Shown here: positions 9,256 to 18,799 of the stretch, one piece after another | Layout: each line of letters begins with the position of its first letter | How positions within the stretch are numbered: position 1 is the stretch's first letter | NCBI GenBank assembly: GCA_016213405.1 | Contig: JACRAM010000036.1 | Location: forward strand, 1 to 64,000 | Source: Bacteroidota bacterium | Lineage (GTDB): Bacteria > Bacteroidota > Bacteroidia > Palsa-948 | Length of the DNA stretch: 64,000 nt | Reading direction: 5' to 3' | The notes under the pieces: model-generated | The model's database searches: none | The model's input: only the letters and a program-made list of their open reading frames with translations | What the model was told of the DNA's origin: nothing | Position numbers and translations under genes: made by a program

Positions 9256-10335
9256 CTATTCTATTATTAATTTCCCCGAAGAAATAATCTGCGTGTCATT
9301 TTCAAGTCTGTAAAAATAAATTCCTGCATGAAGCCCGTTGCGGTAAAAAGTAAATTCATCAGCGTTCATCTCAATAGTTGCTTTTCTTACTTCCCTGCCA
9401 AACATATCTACGAGAGAAAGTGAAAAAGGTTTGCTTTGTTCCTTCAGGTTGTTTATTGAAAAAACTGCCGATGCAGTAAACGGGTTGGGAGAAATATTCA
9501 CTTGATGGAATTGTTCTGAAACAGCATTGACCGAATTGGGGATGCAGGCAAAAGAGTTCAAAGAAAAAAACACGCCTGAGTCATAAATCTGATCTCCGGC
9601 ATCGGCAATGGCGTATTTATAGTGGTAGGATTGAGAAGGAATAACCGGAAGCGATTTGAAAATCAGTTGCGTGAAGCCATCGTATTCTACAGTGGAATTT
9701 GAATCTATGGTGCAGTTGTCAATGTAATAAGAGCAATTCGTGCAGGGACCAGATGTGGGGCACAGCGTTCCGTTATTCACATTGTTGATTGAAACGGGTG
9801 TGGTCGTTGATGGAATCATCGTCATATTATATCCACTGTATGCCGGACCGGAAGGATTAGGACCCGTTACAAAAATTCCATACGCATCATTAAAACCTGA
9901 ACCCACAAATTCAGGATATTCATCTGAACCAAAAACAAATTTAATAAACATAGTATCGCAATCGGCTATAGCATCAAACTCAAGAATGCACACATCGTTG
10001 GTTGCCAGCGGCTCTATCGTCATTAAATCGGGGTCATTAAATGTAATGCCATTTGCTGTGGAGATACTGCTCTGAAGATTGGGACCCACCGCGTTGATTA
10101 CACTTCCTGTTGTGAGTAAAACTCCTGAACCTATACCGATGTTTGAATTAGAACCGTTAAATGTTCCGCTGGCGCCAGCAGGACAATTAATAATTGCATT
10201 GGATACACTGATACCGTTGCCAGCTAATTTAGCAGCAAGAGTGTCTGCATTGCTTTCAACCATCACCTGCAACTGAGAAAATAAATTGCCGGCAAACAAC
10301 AAAGAGGAAAACAGAAAGGTGAAAAAATGTTTCAT
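9256..10335 (-). CDS. T9SS-sorted choice-of-anchor L domain protein
   Basis: The 359-residue protein has a signal peptide (about 1-20), then a choice-of-anchor L domain. Its marks are GVLLTTGSVINAVGPN, FNDPDLMTIEPLATNDVC, FVFGSDEYPEFV and NDAYGIFVTGPNPSG. The C-terminal type A sorting domain has SPNPFTASAVFSI and AGIYFYRLEND. It is a paralogue of the N-terminal half of the 774-residue protein immediately upstream (10393-12717), so tandem duplication followed by loss or gain of the SprB repeats and a switch of sorting-domain type is likely. Its exact role outside the cell is unknown. Confidence 0.8.
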   Translation of the reverse strand: MKHFFTFLFSSLLFAGNLFSQLQVMVESNADTLAAKLAGNGISVSNAIINCPAGASGTFNGSNSNIGIGSGVLLTTGSVINAVGPNLQSSISTANGITFNDPDLMTIEPLATNDVCILEFDAIADCDTMFIKFVFGSDEYPEFVGSGFNDAYGIFVTGPNPSGPAYSGYNMTMIPSTTTPVSINNVNNGTLCPTSGPCTNCSYYIDNCTIDSNSTVEYDGFTQLIFKSLPVIPSQSYHYKYAIADAGDQIYDSGVFFSLNSFACIPNSVNAVSEQFHQVNISPNPFTASAVFSINNLKEQSKPFSLSLVDMFGREVRKATIEMNADEFTFYRNGLHAGIYFYRLENDTQIISSGKLIIE

Positions 10336-10392
10336 TTGATTAAGATTAATCCCGCGAAGATAGTTTGTTACAGCGATGGAAGGAAAACAAAT

Positions 10393-12717
10393 TTACTTTA
10401 CCATGGTCACATTTCCGATATACTTATGTTGCCGGTCGTAAATATCAGTAATAGTTACTTTCCAGACATACACATCTTCCTGTACCAGAGTGCCCGATCG
10501 GTTTTTCACTTTGCCGTTCCATCCGGTGTTGATGTCATTGGATTCAAAAACTTTATTTCCCCATCGGTCAAAAATCATGATGTTGAATGTTTTAATGTTG
10601 GTGCCTTCTCCCTTAAACAGTTCATTGAAGGCATCATTATTCGGAGTAAAGGCGCTGGGAATATAAAAGGTGTAGGGCGCTTCCACTTTCAGGCATTTAA
10701 CAAGCGTGTCTGCGCATATTCCGGTGGGGTCAGAAACAATCTGGGTGATGCAGTAAATGCCCGGGTCGGTATATATGTGCGATGGATTCTGTATCACAGA
10801 ACTATTGTTCGCGCCTGAAGAGGTATCGCCAAAATTCCAATTCCAGAGGGCAGGGTTTCCGGTGGAGCCATCCAGAAACAATACAAACGGGTCGAGCGTT
10901 GAAATCACTTCAGAAGGAAAATAAAAACCTGCCACAGGAGGCAATCCTCCCGCAACCAGAACAGATTGCTGCTGGGTGCATCCGTTGGCATCTATTACAA
11001 TAACATTGTAAGTTCCTCCACCCAGATTAATGGCGGTGGGCAATGTTTGAGCAGGAGATGTATTCCACATATAAGTGTATGGAAGCACTCCTCCAGAGGA
11101 GGTTACGGTAGCAGTGCCGTTCTGCACTCCGCAGTCGGACGGGGTTGAACTTGTTGTTACTGCCATTTGGGTAGGTTGTGTAATGGTTGCCGTCTGCGTA
11201 AGGGTGCATCCGTTGGCATCGGTAATCGTTACAATATAATTTCCGGCAGAAAGATTATTTGCTGTTGCGCCTGCCTGTGCGGGTGTTGTGTTCCATGAAT
11301 AATTGATCGTTCCCGTTCCTCCGCTTCCGCTGGCGGTGGCTGAGCCATTGTTTCCCCCATTGCAGCTTACATTGGTGGTGGCGGTAACGCTTCCGGTAAT
11401 GGCTGGCGGCTGAGTTACAGTAAGCGTGGCAGTTTGCACGCAGCCCGCTGCATCGGTAATCGTGCAGGTGTAATTGCCAGAAGGTATATTTGAAATAGCG
11501 GGAGTGGTTTGAACCGGATTGACGCTCCATGCATAGGTATAAGGCGCTGTGCCGCCTGTTGGATTAGTGATAGAAGCGCTGCCGTTATTATTTCCAAAGC
11601 AAGTAGCATTTACAGGAGTTGCTGTTACGCTGAAACTTACTCCGCCACCCAGTATAGTAACTGTTTGTGTTCCGGTCAAACATCCGTTAGCATCAATGGC
11701 TGTAACGGTGTATGTTCCGGGTGAAAGACCGGTTGCGGTTTGCGTGCTCTGTGCCGGAGTGGTGCTCCACACATAAGCATATGGCGCGGCTCCTCCTGTA
11801 ACACTTGTCACCGTTCCGGTTCCGTTATTTCCCACACAGGTTGCATTTTGTGATGAGGCGGTTACTGTAAGAGAAGTGGCGCAGACCAACGATTGCATGG
11901 CAAAAAATACGCCTGTATCATAAATATGGTCCAGCGCATCGGCAACAGCAAGTTTGAAATGATAAGAACTACAAGGGACTACATTGAGCGTAACAGTAAT
12001 GGGCGAAGTGAAGCCATCGTATTCAACCGTTGTTCCCGAACAGTTATCTATATAGTAAGCGCAATTGGTACAAGGTCCGGTGGGCGGACCGGGACAGGCA
12101 TAATTTCCGTTATTCACATTATTGATTGAAACGGGTACCAAAGAAACAGGTATGCGCGCCATATTATATCCTGTGTAATTAGGACCGGAAGGATTGGTTC
12201 CGGTAACAAAAATTCCGAAAGCATCATTGAATGAGTTGACAAATTCAGGGTATTCATCCGAGCCAAATGCAAACGTAAATGCAAGAGTGCTGCAGGTGGG
12301 CACCGCATCAAACTCCACAATGCAAACATCATTTATTGCATTCGGATCAATAAGCATCAGATCCGGGTCGTTAAAGGTAAACTGATTATCTACACCTGAA
12401 CTGCCACCAATATTAGGACCCACCGCATACATAATATCTCCGCTTGTAAGAAGTATTCCTCCCGGAATGCCTATGTTGCTGGATGTGCCGACAAATGTTC
12501 CGGTGGGATTATTAGCAGGACTGGCTAAACTCGGGCAATTCATTGTTGCGCCTGAAACTGTAACGCCTGCTCCCGCCAGTGTTTGAGCAAGCTGTGTTGG
12601 GTTATTATTGGCAGTAACCTGAAGCTGGGCAAAAAGCAGCCCCTGCCCTAAAGGGAAAAGAAAGGGCAAGAAGAGAAAAGAAACTATGAAAGCAGATATG
12701 GAAAATGGAGTTTTCAT
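10393..12717 (-). CDS. Large adhesin-like protein: choice-of-anchor L, SprB repeats, PKD, gliding-type sorting domain
   Basis: The 774-residue protein has a signal peptide containing an in-frame GC-rich repeat (see 12639-12656). The choice-of-anchor L domain follows (about 40-280, FAFGSDEYPEFV). Next come about four SprB-like repeats with the pattern C.G...GSATASGSGGTG...Y.W and ITDANGCT (about 290-590), then a PKD domain (WNWNFGDTSSGA). The C-terminal type B gliding-motility domain has SAFTPNNDAFNELFKG and VYVWKVTITDIY. This architecture matches surface adhesins exported by T9SS. It lies in tandem with paralogous genes on both sides. Confidence 0.85.
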   Translation of the reverse strand: MKTPFSISAFIVSFLFLPFLFPLGQGLLFAQLQVTANNNPTQLAQTLAGAGVTVSGATMNCPSLASPANNPTGTFVGTSSNIGIPGGILLTSGDIMYAVGPNIGGSSGVDNQFTFNDPDLMLIDPNAINDVCIVEFDAVPTCSTLAFTFAFGSDEYPEFVNSFNDAFGIFVTGTNPSGPNYTGYNMARIPVSLVPVSINNVNNGNYACPGPPTGPCTNCAYYIDNCSGTTVEYDGFTSPITVTLNVVPCSSYHFKLAVADALDHIYDTGVFFAMQSLVCATSLTVTASSQNATCVGNNGTGTVTSVTGGAAPYAYVWSTTPAQSTQTATGLSPGTYTVTAIDANGCLTGTQTVTILGGGVSFSVTATPVNATCFGNNNGSASITNPTGGTAPYTYAWSVNPVQTTPAISNIPSGNYTCTITDAAGCVQTATLTVTQPPAITGSVTATTNVSCNGGNNGSATASGSGGTGTINYSWNTTPAQAGATANNLSAGNYIVTITDANGCTLTQTATITQPTQMAVTTSSTPSDCGVQNGTATVTSSGGVLPYTYMWNTSPAQTLPTAINLGGGTYNVIVIDANGCTQQQSVLVAGGLPPVAGFYFPSEVISTLDPFVLFLDGSTGNPALWNWNFGDTSSGANNSSVIQNPSHIYTDPGIYCITQIVSDPTGICADTLVKCLKVEAPYTFYIPSAFTPNNDAFNELFKGEGTNIKTFNIMIFDRWGNKVFESNDINTGWNGKVKNRSGTLVQEDVYVWKVTITDIYDRQHKYIGNVTMVK
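12639..12656. repeat. GC-rich palindromic repeat in frame within a signal peptide
   Basis: GCCCCTGCCCTAAAGGGA is identical over 18 bases to the copy at 21583-21600. Here it encodes PLGQG inside the leader of the 774-residue adhesin. In the other gene it is read in a different frame. Confidence 0.7.
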
Positions 12718-12849
12718 TTATTCTATAGTTTGTATGCGTGCCTTTTCTTTAACTTTTTTTATGTCATCGGGCATTTATGAGTGCTTGTTAGGTGTTTTTA
12801 GCCATGATATTTGAATTTTTGTGTTAATTTCATCACTTCTGGTACCGTA

Positions 12850-12996
12850 GGGACATCCCTTTGTATTGAAGGGAACACCCTTTGTATTGAAGGGAACACC
12901 CTTTGTATTGAAGGGAACACCCTTTGTATTGAAGGGACATCCCTTTGTATTGAAGGGACATCCCTTTGTATTGAAGGGAACACCCTACAGGTTGTA
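12850..12996. repeat. Tandem array of a 21-bp repeat, six full copies plus a partial one
   Basis: The unit GGGAACACCCTTTGTATTGA(A) is repeated with exact 21-bp spacing from 12850. The core alternates between GGGAACACCC (units 2, 3, 4 and 7) and GGGACATCCC (units 1, 5 and 6). Each core is a tiny GGG/CCC palindrome. The array lies in the 333-base gap between two leftward adhesin genes; I see no gene in that gap. Confidence 0.9.
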
Positions 12997-13050
12997 TTTG
13001 CTTCCCTGCGGGTTGTATTTTTCACTATTCGGTTTATAGTCATTAGTTCT

Positions 13051-15699
13051 TTACTTTACCATACTCACATGCCCGATGTATTTATGCTGTTTTCCATTGG
13101 TATCAACAATTTCCACTTTCCATACATACACATCTTCCTCAACAATATCGCCTCTGCGTTTCACTTTTCCATCCCAATTGCAATTGGGTGCAAGCTGGGG
13201 CTCGCCATTGGTCTGGCATTTCCATATCAGGTTTCCCCATCGGTCAAAAATCCATATCTTATATTCTTTGATATAGGTTCCCATGCCGGTGAACATTTCG
13301 TTGATGCCGTCACTGTTTGGAGTGAATGCGTTGGGAATGTAAAAAGTAAACGGGGCTTCCACTTTTATGCAGTGAATGGTGGTGTCTCTGCAAACGCCTC
13401 CGGCATCGGCAATAATCAGGGTGATGCAGTAGATTCCGGTATCGGAATAGGTGTGAATGGGATTTTGCTGAATGCTGGTAGTGGGGTCGTTTGAATCTCC
13501 GAAATTCCAGAACCAGGTATAGGCATTTGTGGAAATATCAAGAAAGTAAATGGAAGCATCGAGCAAGCTAACCGTGTCGGGGTTGTTTAAGAAATTGGCA
13601 ACAGGTGGTCCGGTGCTCGGAACGGTTACAGACATTTGCATGTTGCACCCGTTGGCATCGGTTACCACCGCATTGTAAGTTCCGGCAGGAACATTCGTTA
13701 ATGTTTGAGAGGTTTGAGCCGGATTAACTCCAAGCCATAAATAAGTATAGGGCGCTGTTCCGCCTGCGGCAGTTGCGGTTGCGCTGCCATCTGAAATTCC
13801 GCAGGAAGCAATGGTAGTGGTATTTGATAGGGTGATGATTGCCGGCTGAGTAATGTTCACTGTTTGAGGATTGGTGCATCCGTTGGCATCGGTTACAATA
13901 ACATTGTACGTTCCTGCAGAAAGTCCGGTTGCCGTTTGTGTGTTTTGCCCTGTTGGAGTCCAGCCGTAAGTATAGGGTGCAGTGCCTCCTGCGCCACCGG
14001 CAATTGCACTTCCATCAGTGCTATTAAAACACAAAGCGTTATTCACTACCGATGCAGTGGCTGTTAAAGCGGTGGGTTGAGTGATAGTGACAGAAGCGGT
14101 TTGTGTGCATCCATTGGAATCGGTGATGGTTACACTGTAGGTTTGAGCGATGAGATTGGAGATGGCAGAAGTAACGCTGCCGTTGCTCCATGCATACGTA
14201 TAAGGCGCAGTGCCTCCTGATGGAGTTGCGCTGGCAGAGCCATTACTGCTGCCAAAGCACAGGTCATTTATTTGTGCCGGAGTTACAGAAACCGTGTTCA
14301 TGGTAAGCGGCACCGTGGTGGTATAGGTGTTGCTGCAGCCCGATGCATCGCTCACGGCAACCGAGTAGGTGCCCGATGCCAAGCCGGTTACAGTGGTGGT
14401 GGTGTTGGCAGGAGTTATCCATGCATAGGTATAGGGCGCTGCTCCTCCCGAAGCCGTTAACGTGGCGCTTCCGTTGCTGGCAGTGCAAATGGATGGAGTA
14501 GTTGTAAAGCTTACGTTGGGTCCAACAGAAGTGGAAATGGAAAATGTTTGAACGGTGGAACATCCAACAGCATTGGTAACGGTGGCGGTATAACTTCCGG
14601 CAGCCAGATTGCTTATGGATGTGGTGGTGGCTCCTGTGCTCCACAAATAAGTGAAAGGCGGTGAAGTGCCCGATGCCACAGCCACAGCCGAGCCATTGGG
14701 ATTTCCGCAAGTGGAATTGGTAGGAGTAACGGTTAGAGAAATGGCAGAAGGCGTGCAGGTGGTGCAGGTGGTGGTTTGGTAGTAAAGTCCTATCACGCCA
14801 AAAATATAACAATCAAAACCCAATCCGTCTTCCGTAAACTGCGCAGTGGTTTGCCCTGCAGTAACGGATGTATTGGTCTGATCAAAGCACCAGAAATTAT
14901 TCGGGTAATTGGCAGTTGCTCCGTTCAAAGTAGCAGGATGCTGACCTCCGTTAATATTTCCCTGCATATCTGCCGCAATTGCAAATGCAGATGCGTTATT
15001 TGATGCGGCACACACATTAAAACCGCTCATGGTCTGGCTTTGAGGATTGGCATAGCCATTAAAAGAGCCGCAAGCCATGTCGCCATCATTTATAATAATC
15101 GAACCTTGATAGGTTGCACTGAGATCGCGGTAAATAATAAAAAGGGTAGCTCCATCAACTTCCCAGTTGGGATTTGAAAAGCCGGTAAGGTTAATTGTGT
15201 ACACACCGTTTCCGGAAATATTGGTTGTAACATCTGCACGGTAAACGGCAGTGCCGGTTTCCGCCCAGCAAACATCTCCGCTCGTCCCTGCCGGTGTAAC
15301 GTTATTATAAACATTGTTCCCGCCAATCGGATTGGTAATATTCACTGACGTGGTTGGTGCCGAGGCAGATTGATACGAGGCAAAATACCAAAGATATGCC
15401 TGCACAATAGTATTACAGGCAGGAAGACCTGTAATGGTAATAGTAGTTGGCAATCCCGTACCATTGGTATTGAATCCATATCCCTGTGTGCGTGTTTCAA
15501 TCAATTGGTCTCCGTGAACATAATTTAATCCGCAGGCAGAGTTGTTGTAGATTTGACCAAGCGAACCATTTCCGTTCAGCGGATTGACAGACTTTTTGTT
15601 AAATGGATTTCCGCAAGCGCCAGGACCAGGCACATTACTTTGAGCAAACAAATTGGCACTGATGGATAAATAAAAAACCAGGAAAAAAAGTTGTCTCAT
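13051..15699 (-). CDS. Large adhesin-like protein: DUF3344-like domain, SprB repeats, PKD, gliding-type sorting domain
   Basis: The 882-residue protein has a signal peptide (about 1-19), then the DUF3344-like domain shared with 7856-9073 (GYGFNTNGTGLP, NPNWEVDGATLFIIYRD). About five SprB-like repeats follow (about 330-690), with the signature ACxxxxGSATATAAGGTAPYTY and VTDANGC. A PKD domain (WFWNFGDSNDPTTS) and a type B gliding-motility sorting domain (NAFTPNSDGINEMFTG, EDVYVWKVEIVD) end the protein. SprB-like repeats occur in the mobile adhesins of gliding Bacteroidota; whether this organism glides cannot be judged from this window. Confidence 0.85.
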   Translation of the reverse strand: MRQLFFLVFYLSISANLFAQSNVPGPGACGNPFNKKSVNPLNGNGSLGQIYNNSACGLNYVHGDQLIETRTQGYGFNTNGTGLPTTITITGLPACNTIVQAYLWYFASYQSASAPTTSVNITNPIGGNNVYNNVTPAGTSGDVCWAETGTAVYRADVTTNISGNGVYTINLTGFSNPNWEVDGATLFIIYRDLSATYQGSIIINDGDMACGSFNGYANPQSQTMSGFNVCAASNNASAFAIAADMQGNINGGQHPATLNGATANYPNNFWCFDQTNTSVTAGQTTAQFTEDGLGFDCYIFGVIGLYYQTTTCTTCTPSAISLTVTPTNSTCGNPNGSAVAVASGTSPPFTYLWSTGATTTSISNLAAGSYTATVTNAVGCSTVQTFSISTSVGPNVSFTTTPSICTASNGSATLTASGGAAPYTYAWITPANTTTTVTGLASGTYSVAVSDASGCSNTYTTTVPLTMNTVSVTPAQINDLCFGSSNGSASATPSGGTAPYTYAWSNGSVTSAISNLIAQTYSVTITDSNGCTQTASVTITQPTALTATASVVNNALCFNSTDGSAIAGGAGGTAPYTYGWTPTGQNTQTATGLSAGTYNVIVTDANGCTNPQTVNITQPAIITLSNTTTIASCGISDGSATATAAGGTAPYTYLWLGVNPAQTSQTLTNVPAGTYNAVVTDANGCNMQMSVTVPSTGPPVANFLNNPDTVSLLDASIYFLDISTNAYTWFWNFGDSNDPTTSIQQNPIHTYSDTGIYCITLIIADAGGVCRDTTIHCIKVEAPFTFYIPNAFTPNSDGINEMFTGMGTYIKEYKIWIFDRWGNLIWKCQTNGEPQLAPNCNWDGKVKRRGDIVEEDVYVWKVEIVDTNGKQHKYIGHVSMVK

Positions 15700-16158
15700 A
15701 ATGTTTAGTATATAAAAGATATTTTGTTTTGGTGTGATAAACAGAGCATCTTTTATTTATACAGGCAGGTCGTGTTTTAAAGACTCATTTACTTTAGATT
15801 CCTAACTTACACAAAAATATAAAATAATATTGGTTCACATAGCGCAATCAAACCCTATTTATTCACAAAAAATCAATAAAATTTATTCTCTACTCAGGAA
15901 AGACGCAGATAGGGTGAAAAGGTTGCTTCTAATCTGGTAAAAAGTTCCAAGTCCCAAGTCCCAAATTCAAAGTTTCAAGGAACAGTCAAAGAAAATGCAA
16001 TGGCTGGTATCTTGGGACTTTGTGCTTGATACTTGGTTCTTGAGACTTCAGTCATTTTTCTAACTCAGCTCGCGCATGTATTAGGCAGACGAGCTTCCGA
16101 AGGAAAGGAATTTCTTTCTCCTATAATTTTATACATTTGCCACCCCAAAAAAATCCCG
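15700..16158. other. Long intergenic region with an inverted repeat and a promoter
   Basis: This 459-base gap has no gene. AAGTCCCAAG (15949-15958) is a perfect inverse of CTTGGGACTT (16011-16020), inside a larger diffuse palindrome from about 15943 to 16050 rich in CCAAGTCCCAAG-type words. The right end carries the promoter of the peptidase gene. Confidence 0.5.
16132..16139 (+). promoter_or_regulatory. Bacteroidota -7 promoter box for the prolyl oligopeptidase gene
   Basis: TACATTTG matches TAnnTTTG exactly, 20 bases before ATG 16159. That implies a very short leader. No clear -33 TTG was seen. Confidence 0.6.
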
Positions 16159-18306
16159 ATGAAAAAGATTTTCTTCTGGCTTCTGGCTTCTGGCTTCTGG
16201 CTGTTTGTTGCCTGCACATCAACCATTAACCATCAGCCATCAACCATTGCTCATCTCCCCTATCCTCAGACAAAAAAAGTGGATACTACGGATGATTATT
16301 TCGGAACAAAGATTGCTGACCCGTATCGCTGGCTGGAGGATGATAATTCTGAAGAAACAAAAAAATGGGTGGAAGAAGAAAATAAAGTCACGGCTGATTA
16401 CTTAGGAAAAATTCCGTTCCGCCAACAGATGAAAGACCGTCTCACACAAGTCTGGAACTTTGAAAAAATGACTGCACCTTTCAAGCGCGGAAAATATTAT
16501 TTCTTCTATAAGAATGATGGCTTGCAAAATCAAAGTGTGCTGTATGTTCAGGAAGGTTTAAGCGGAACTCCAAAAATTTTGATTGATCCCAACACGCTTT
16601 CTGCCGATGGAACAACTGCTCTTGCGGGTGTGAGCGTTCGCCAGGATGGAAAATATATTGCATACAATCTTGCCAAGTCGGGATCTGACTGGAATGATAT
16701 TGTAACGATGGAAATTGAAAGCGGAAAGGTGTTTTCCGATACGGTTCATTGGGTAAAGTTCTCTAATGCGGCATGGCAAGGAGAAGGGTTTTACTATAGT
16801 ACATATCCTGCGCCAACTTCTCACACCTATTCGGAGAAGAATGAAAACAACAAAGCGTTCTTTCACAAACTCGGAACAAAACAAAGCGAAGACAAAATTG
16901 TTTACGAAGACAGCAAACGCCCGGATGTTGGCTGGTCAATGAATGTAACTGATGACGGAAAATATATGGGACTCTGGGGAGCGAAAGGCACGAGCGGAAA
17001 TTGTTTTGCGGTGAAAGAAACCAATGCACCGAACTGGAACTGGGTAGATACCGCTTTCAAAAATGAATTCAATCTCATAGATAATATCGGGAATATGCTA
17101 TTGGTTCTCACGAACTACGAAGCGTCTAACTGGAAAGTAGTTTTGGTTGATCCCAAAAATCCTCAGCCCGCAAACTGGAAAACAATTATTCCCGAAGGAA
17201 AAGATTTTCTGCAGGGAATTTCTCTCTGCAACGGAAAAATTGTTGCAACCTATCTTCACGATGTAGCCAGCAAACTTTTAGTTTTTGACATGGATGGAAA
17301 AATGGAAAAAGAAGTGGCGGTTCCTCCGCTCGGAGTGGTTGGTTTCAGCAGTGAGAATAAAGAGAGCGTTGCATTTTATTCTTTCACCAATTACATCACG
17401 CCTGCTTCCATTTACAAATACAATATCAGCTCAAATACTTCCGAAGAATTTTTCAAACCGAAAGTTGATTTCATTTCTTCCGATTATGAAAGCACGCAGG
17501 TATTTTATCCGAGTAAGGATGGAACAAAAATTCCCATGATCATCACGCACAAGAAAGGAATTCCGATGGATGGAAATAATCCTTGCTTCCTTTATGGATA
17601 TGGCGGATTTAATATCAGCGTAACTCCATCGTTCGTAACTAACTCTGTTGCGTTTCTTGAAAATGGTGGTGTGTATGCAGTGGCAAACATGCGTGGTGGA
17701 AATGAATACGGTGAAGACTGGCACCAAGGAGGAATCATCTGCAACAAGCAAAATGTGTTTGATGATTTCATCGCAGGCGCGGAATATTTAATCAAAGAAA
17801 AATATACTTGCTCGCAAAAACTGGCGGTGCATGGTCGTTCCAATGGCGGATTGCTTGTTGGCGCAGTGATGACTCAGCGTCCTGATTTAATGAAGGTAGC
17901 TTTGCCCGGAGTTGGTGTGTTGGACATGCTTCGCTATCACAAATTCACCATCGGATATTACTGGGCGTCTGATTATGGAAGAAGCGATGACAAAACACAA
18001 TTTGAGTGCCTCGTAAAATATTCTCCGCTTCACAATGTGAAAGAAGTAGAATATCCCGCTACGATGATCACCACTGCCGACCACGATGACAGAGTTGTTC
18101 CAGCACACTCATTCAAGTTTGGCGCAACCATTCAGGAAAAAAATAAAAGTTCAAATCCGATTCTGCTTCGCATTGATTCAAAAGCAGGACATGGTGCAGG
18201 CAAACCTACTTCAAAACAAATTGAAGAGTGGGCGGATATATGGAGCTTTGTGTTTTATAATCTGGGGATGGAATTAGGGAGCAGAAAAAATGGAATAGTG
18301 GAATAA
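16159..18306 (+). CDS. Prolyl oligopeptidase family serine peptidase (S9A)
   Basis: S9A enzymes cleave peptides after proline. The frame is open from 16033, but ATG 16159 (MKKIFFWLLASGFWLFVACTS) gives a lipoprotein-type leader and the standard length, 715 residues. The N-terminal beta-propeller starts after PYPQTKKVDTTDDYFG and DPYRWLEDDN, a hallmark of the family. The catalytic domain has the nucleophile in HGRSNGGLLVGAVMTQRP, an Asp in TADHDDRVVPAHSFKF and a His in AGHGAGKPT. A periplasmic, membrane-anchored location is inferred. The gene stands alone. Confidence 0.95.
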   Translation: MKKIFFWLLASGFWLFVACTSTINHQPSTIAHLPYPQTKKVDTTDDYFGTKIADPYRWLEDDNSEETKKWVEEENKVTADYLGKIPFRQQMKDRLTQVWNFEKMTAPFKRGKYYFFYKNDGLQNQSVLYVQEGLSGTPKILIDPNTLSADGTTALAGVSVRQDGKYIAYNLAKSGSDWNDIVTMEIESGKVFSDTVHWVKFSNAAWQGEGFYYSTYPAPTSHTYSEKNENNKAFFHKLGTKQSEDKIVYEDSKRPDVGWSMNVTDDGKYMGLWGAKGTSGNCFAVKETNAPNWNWVDTAFKNEFNLIDNIGNMLLVLTNYEASNWKVVLVDPKNPQPANWKTIIPEGKDFLQGISLCNGKIVATYLHDVASKLLVFDMDGKMEKEVAVPPLGVVGFSSENKESVAFYSFTNYITPASIYKYNISSNTSEEFFKPKVDFISSDYESTQVFYPSKDGTKIPMIITHKKGIPMDGNNPCFLYGYGGFNISVTPSFVTNSVAFLENGGVYAVANMRGGNEYGEDWHQGGIICNKQNVFDDFIAGAEYLIKEKYTCSQKLAVHGRSNGGLLVGAVMTQRPDLMKVALPGVGVLDMLRYHKFTIGYYWASDYGRSDDKTQFECLVKYSPLHNVKEVEYPATMITTADHDDRVVPAHSFKFGATIQEKNKSSNPILLRIDSKAGHGAGKPTSKQIEEWADIWSFVFYNLGMELGSRKNGIVE

Positions 18307-18795
18307 TGGAAGTTTGGAATGTTGGAAAATACAAATACAATGATTGCGGAAAGAAAAAACATCAATCGCGGTTATAAGAAACTGGAAGTTTGGCAGGATG
18401 CAATTGAACTTTACGTTGTTGTTTGCAAAATATTCAGCAAACTTCCTTATGATTTGATGAAAGTTAAATCAAACAGCATTGACGCTTCTCACAGCATTTC
18501 AAGAAACATCAGCGAAGGATATTGCCGAAAAGGACTAACTGAATATTTAAATTTCTTGAATTACTCTCTTGGTTCGTGTGGCGAATTACACACCTGTTAT
18601 TACGCTTGTTATAAAGCAACTCAAATTTCAGAAATTGAATTTGAAGAATTAGATATGCTTCATTATAAAGTAGAAAATAAACTAATCAGATTAATAGAAT
18701 CATTACAGAAAAAAAAGAAAGACGGAGATTGGGATGATAGTTTTGCAGGCAATTAGCCAGCATTCCATTATTCCAACATTCCAACATTCCGATTT
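18289..18795. repeat. Inverted repeats flanking the four-helix-bundle gene
   Basis: On the left, about 18291-18316, TGGAATAATGGAA and GGAATGTTGG occur. On the right, about 18759-18789, the complements TTCCATTATTCCA and CCAACATTCC occur. The arms match well but imperfectly and enclose just the gene at 18340-18756, so gene plus flanks look like a discrete unit. Confidence 0.55.
18340..18756 (+). CDS. Four-helix-bundle protein (S23 / 23S intervening-sequence protein family)
   Basis: The start at ATG 18340 (MIAERKNINRGYKKLEVWQD) gives 138 residues, close to the family norm of about 120. The family signature is clear: YKKLEVWQDAIELY near the N-terminus, then the central SHSISRNISEGYCRK and a YSLGSCGELHT segment. 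These proteins were first found in 23S rRNA intervening sequences and form pentameric four-helix bundles; their role is not settled. No rRNA is nearby. The gene is bounded by inverted repeats (18289-18795), suggesting it moves or duplicates as a unit. Confidence 0.88.
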   Translation: MIAERKNINRGYKKLEVWQDAIELYVVVCKIFSKLPYDLMKVKSNSIDASHSISRNISEGYCRKGLTEYLNFLNYSLGSCGELHTCYYACYKATQISEIEFEELDMLHYKVENKLIRLIESLQKKKKDGDWDDSFAGN

Positions 18796-18799
18796 CCTC

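Noticed and set aside
12850-12996. Possible CRISPR array
   Set aside because: The 21-bp units are directly adjacent with no unique spacers, and no cas genes are in the window.
12811-13494. 227-residue open frame starting in the 21-bp repeat array
   Set aside because: The first part is the tandem repeat translated (LCIEGNT units) and the rest is antisense to the adhesin at 13051-15699. It has no signal or domain.
14264-14812. 182-residue His/Cys-rich open frame
   Set aside because: It is an off-frame translation of the SprB repeats of the 882-residue adhesin. The His/Cys richness comes from the Gly/Ala/Thr codons of the real gene.
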